From assembly GCA_942159475.1 (NCBI GenBank), contig OW804099.1:10431954-10495953 (forward strand): 64,000 nucleotides of DNA. The letters run 5' to 3'. Numbering within the stretch: position 1 is the stretch's first letter; each line of letters starts with the position of its first letter. A program made the translations under genes and the position numbers. Shown here one piece after another: positions 61,803-64,000 of this stretch. Source of the stretch: Sthenelais limicola (lineage: Eukaryota; Annelida; Polychaeta; Phyllodocida; Sigalionidae). Under the pieces are notes generated by a model that was not told the origin of the DNA, did no database searches, and saw nothing but the letters and a program-made list of their open reading frames with translations.

Positions 61803-62162
61803 TTATAGTACCTGCATGGCTTGATATCCTGCTTCACAGCCTGCATCTTCCTGCATCCAAGGTGTTTGCTGATATATGCTATGCACAAAGTGTTTCCCCC
61901 CGTGGAACACTCACCTCGCCCAATTAAGTTTTCCCGCTAATTTCTGGAGGCCTTGTTTTGTGATGTTCCTCTTAGCCAGAGTTTCTGTTAGAAGGGAAAT
62001 TAGGCCTTGTAACTTATCTTCTGGTAATCCAAGACACATGGTTTTGGTGTTTATCTGAATTCCCAAGAAAAATAAGCTTTTGGTTGTACCTAGCACGTTG
62101 TTATAGTTGGCGTCAAACATATTCAGCGAGTTGATTAGCAATGAGGTTTGGCCTATAGACAA
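61803..62162 (-). pseudogene. DIRS-like reverse transcriptase fragment
   Basis: The frame contains FLGIQINTKTMCLGLPEDKL, then LQKLAGKLNWA, typical of the RT end of DIRS-type (tyrosine-recombinase) retroelements. A TGA follows (about 61,913). The same frame continues with VFHGGKHF, which matches what normally follows (V-x-x-GG-x-x-F). The stop is therefore a nonsense mutation inside a conserved region rather than a natural end. The rest of the RT, RNase H and recombinase are not seen. A GTGAGT at the stop could instead be a donor, but the continuation argues against it. Confidence 0.55.
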
Positions 62163-63184
62163 GCCTAGCTGGACAATAGCACCCGTGGTAATTTGTTCCA
62201 GCTCTTAAAGCTAGTGTAATCTTCCTTCACAAGCTTCTTGGTGGATTTGTCTACTAATCCCACCTCTGCAGTCCATGCTGCGTAATCGAACGTCTCAGCT
62301 GTAAGACCGGCCACTCTGTAGGTCTGAACCTCGCGCGGGCTGGCAGACAAGTGCAGAGTCTAGTAGGTGTATGGACGCCCCTGGAGGGTTGTGAGTTCTG
62401 GCAGAGCATCGTTGAGTTAAGATGGCTTAAACTCGTCTCAGCCTCCCATAAATATTTAGATTATCAAGTATGTCAGCCAATAAGACTGGACCTTCTACGG
62501 TACTATATGCAGGTCTGACAGGCAGTCCTTTAACTCGGATCCAAGTTGTCCTTCAGTTGATGGATTTCCTTTGATCTCATTACAAAATGTGTATATTAAT
62601 TTTGCATATGTCCTTCAAATTACCTATAAAAACCTTTAAAAAGTTTGGTCGCTAATGGACTGACTGAATAGCATGTCCACCGATCCTGAGTAGACCCAAA
62701 CGTTGCATTGGAATATATGGTAGAGCTATATACCACTGACCGCCTGTGTCACTCCCTTGTCAGCCAAGGTTCTGCTAGCGGTGGAGTAATACAACTTGTT
62801 GCTAGTGGAATTCTTATGTAGGAGGGCAGCATGTACGGAGCTACACTCTCTGCCAGGAGCAGGGGCTTGCAGCCCAGCAGACGTTAGTCAGTCTGTGCAG
62901 CAGCAGCTCAGTGCCTGCCTATCAACTTGTCTTGCTGGTTCTATTAACTTATAAAGCTAACTTTCATTATGAATATGTCTATATGCATAATCCTTCCAGT
63001 TACTAGTACTTAAGCACTTTGTAAAGCATAAGACGGTTGTGAGTATATTTTTAAAGATGTTTCATATCTTAGAAACCTTTCCTTCAATTTTGAATACCCA
63101 AACTTGCATCCCTGCTTTAAATGAATAGAAAGTGTCAAGGGTTTGGTATAAAAATTATATAATATTTTATGATTTCTCATACAG
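62163..63184. other. No supported gene; likely intron of the zinc-finger gene
   Basis: Mixed DNA. A minus-strand frame at 62,165-62,350 has no recognisable domain. The interval ends with TTTATGATTTCTCATACAG, a strong splice acceptor for the exon that follows. Confidence 0.5.
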
Positions 63185-63660
63185 GACAGGCAGCAAATGC
63201 TACAACTGTGACTAGTGCACCTTCTCTACTGATGTCAGAAGGCAAGATGCATCACAGTGTGACTCATACAGGGGAGACAGGACAGGCAGCAAATGCTACA
63301 AGTGTGACTAGTGCACCTTCTCTACTGATGTCAGAAGGCATGATGCATCACAGTGTGACTCATACAGGGGAGACAGGACAGGCAGCAAATGCTACAAGTG
63401 TGACTAGTGCACCTTCTCTACTGATGTCAGAAGGCATGATGCATCACAGTGTGACTCATACAGGGGAGACAGGACAGGCATCAAATGCTACAAGTGTGAC
63501 TAGTGCACCTTCTCTACTGATGTCAGAAGGTATGATGCATCACAGTGTGACTCATACAGGGGAGACAGGACAGGCATCAAATGCTACAAGTGTGACTAGT
63601 GCACCTTCTCTACTGATGTCAGAAGGCATGGTGCATCACAGTGTGACTCATACAGGGAAA
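63185..63660 (+). repeat. Five 96-bp in-frame coding repeats
   Basis: Units begin near 63,185, 63,281, 63,377, 63,473 and 63,569 and differ at only a few bases (for example AAGATG/ATGATG/ATGGTG and GCAGCA/GCATCA). Near-identity indicates recent expansion by whole codon-preserving units. Confidence 0.95.
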
Positions 63661-64000
63661 AAACTACACAATTGTAGTCTGTGTATTGAAGGGTTTACAG
63701 AGAGCAGAAGCTTAGAACAACACTTGCTACTACACAGTGCTCACACCAGGGAGAAACTACACAAGTGTAATGTATGTGTTAAGGGGTTTAAAATAAGACA
63801 TAATTTAGAAAAACATTTGCTCACACACAGTGGTGAGAAGAAATATAGATGTATTGTGTGTGACTATAGGACAACAGCAGCTGGAACTCTGAGGAGACAC
63901 ATGAGGAGACATACTGGGGAAAAGCCTCATAAATGTACTGTGTGTAACTATAGGGCAGCACAGGCTGGAAACCTGAGGAGACACCTGAGAAAACATACTG
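63185..64000 (+). CDS. C2H2 zinc-finger exon, partial at window end
   Basis: Coding starts directly after the acceptor at 63,183-63,184 and stays open to the window end. The first part is five in-frame 96-bp repeats encoding 32 residues each (including SAPSLLMSEGMMHHSVTHTG). They look like degenerate finger ends with H-x3-H-TGE linkers but lack the cysteines. Four proper C2H2 fingers follow: CSLC, CNVC, CIVC and CTVC pairs, each with 12 residues to H-x3-H, joined by TGEKP-like linkers. It probably encodes a poly-zinc-finger DNA-binding protein. Start and end lie outside this exon; no specific gene can be named. Confidence 0.8.

Noticed and set aside
61911..61920. Splice donor at the end of the DIRS-like RT exon
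   Set aside because: The frame continues after the stop with VFHGGKHF, matching the conserved continuation, so a nonsense mutation explains it better.

Overview
The window is nuclear DNA of an animal, most probably a marine invertebrate. It is dominated by transposable elements, tandem satellites and dispersed repeats. Spliced C2H2 zinc-finger coding, envelope-bearing Ty3/gypsy-type elements, a Penelope-like remnant and a DIRS-like remnant all point to a metazoan. A mollusc-like genome is my guess from the repeat style, but the species cannot be fixed from the sequence. Little looks like ordinary host coding: a possible first exon near 0.8 kb and a zinc-finger exon running off the right end.

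Layout. 0-3.5 kb: a possible host promoter, duplicated repeats, a repeat rich in nuclear-receptor half-sites, and a foldback structure. 3.5-5.5 kb: 3' part of a Penelope-like element (minus strand) with a GIY-YIG tail, two overlapping ORFs and a hammerhead-like 3' motif. About 5.84-26.85 kb: element A, a minus-strand LTR element of about 21 kb. Its order is LTR, gag (several frames), protease, RT/RNase H/integrase, six tandem small genes, a broken env, a small acidic ORF and a partial LTR. 27-32 kb: dispersed repeats and gene-free DNA. 32.0-33.45 and 46.7-48.56 kb: one satellite array of about 34-36 bp monomers, split by element B (33,455-46,705, minus strand). Element B is 13.25 kb with LTRs identical by eye, a 4-bp target duplication, intact gag and pol joined by a textbook -1 frameshift signal, and an intact F-type env. 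51.55-54.3 kb: a related satellite in opposite orientation. 54-62.5 kb: repeats, a small inverted-repeat element, poly-C tracts and a DIRS-like RT relic. 63.19-64.0 kb: a zinc-finger exon whose 5' half is five 96-bp in-frame repeats.

How the parts work together. Both elements carry the parts of an envelope-bearing retroelement: Gag with PPxY late-domain motifs, a pol polyprotein reached by frameshifting, and a spliced envelope with a basic cleavage site followed by a fusion-peptide-like segment. Element B looks young and complete. Element A is older, because its env is broken and one LTR is partial. It nevertheless keeps open reading frames for six mutually related 164-213 residue proteins between pol and env. 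Each of the six ends at or near a 5' splice-site consensus, and several start just after an AG acceptor. That array of duplicated accessory genes, arranged like splice-bounded cassettes, is the most unusual thing here, and I recognise no known family for it.
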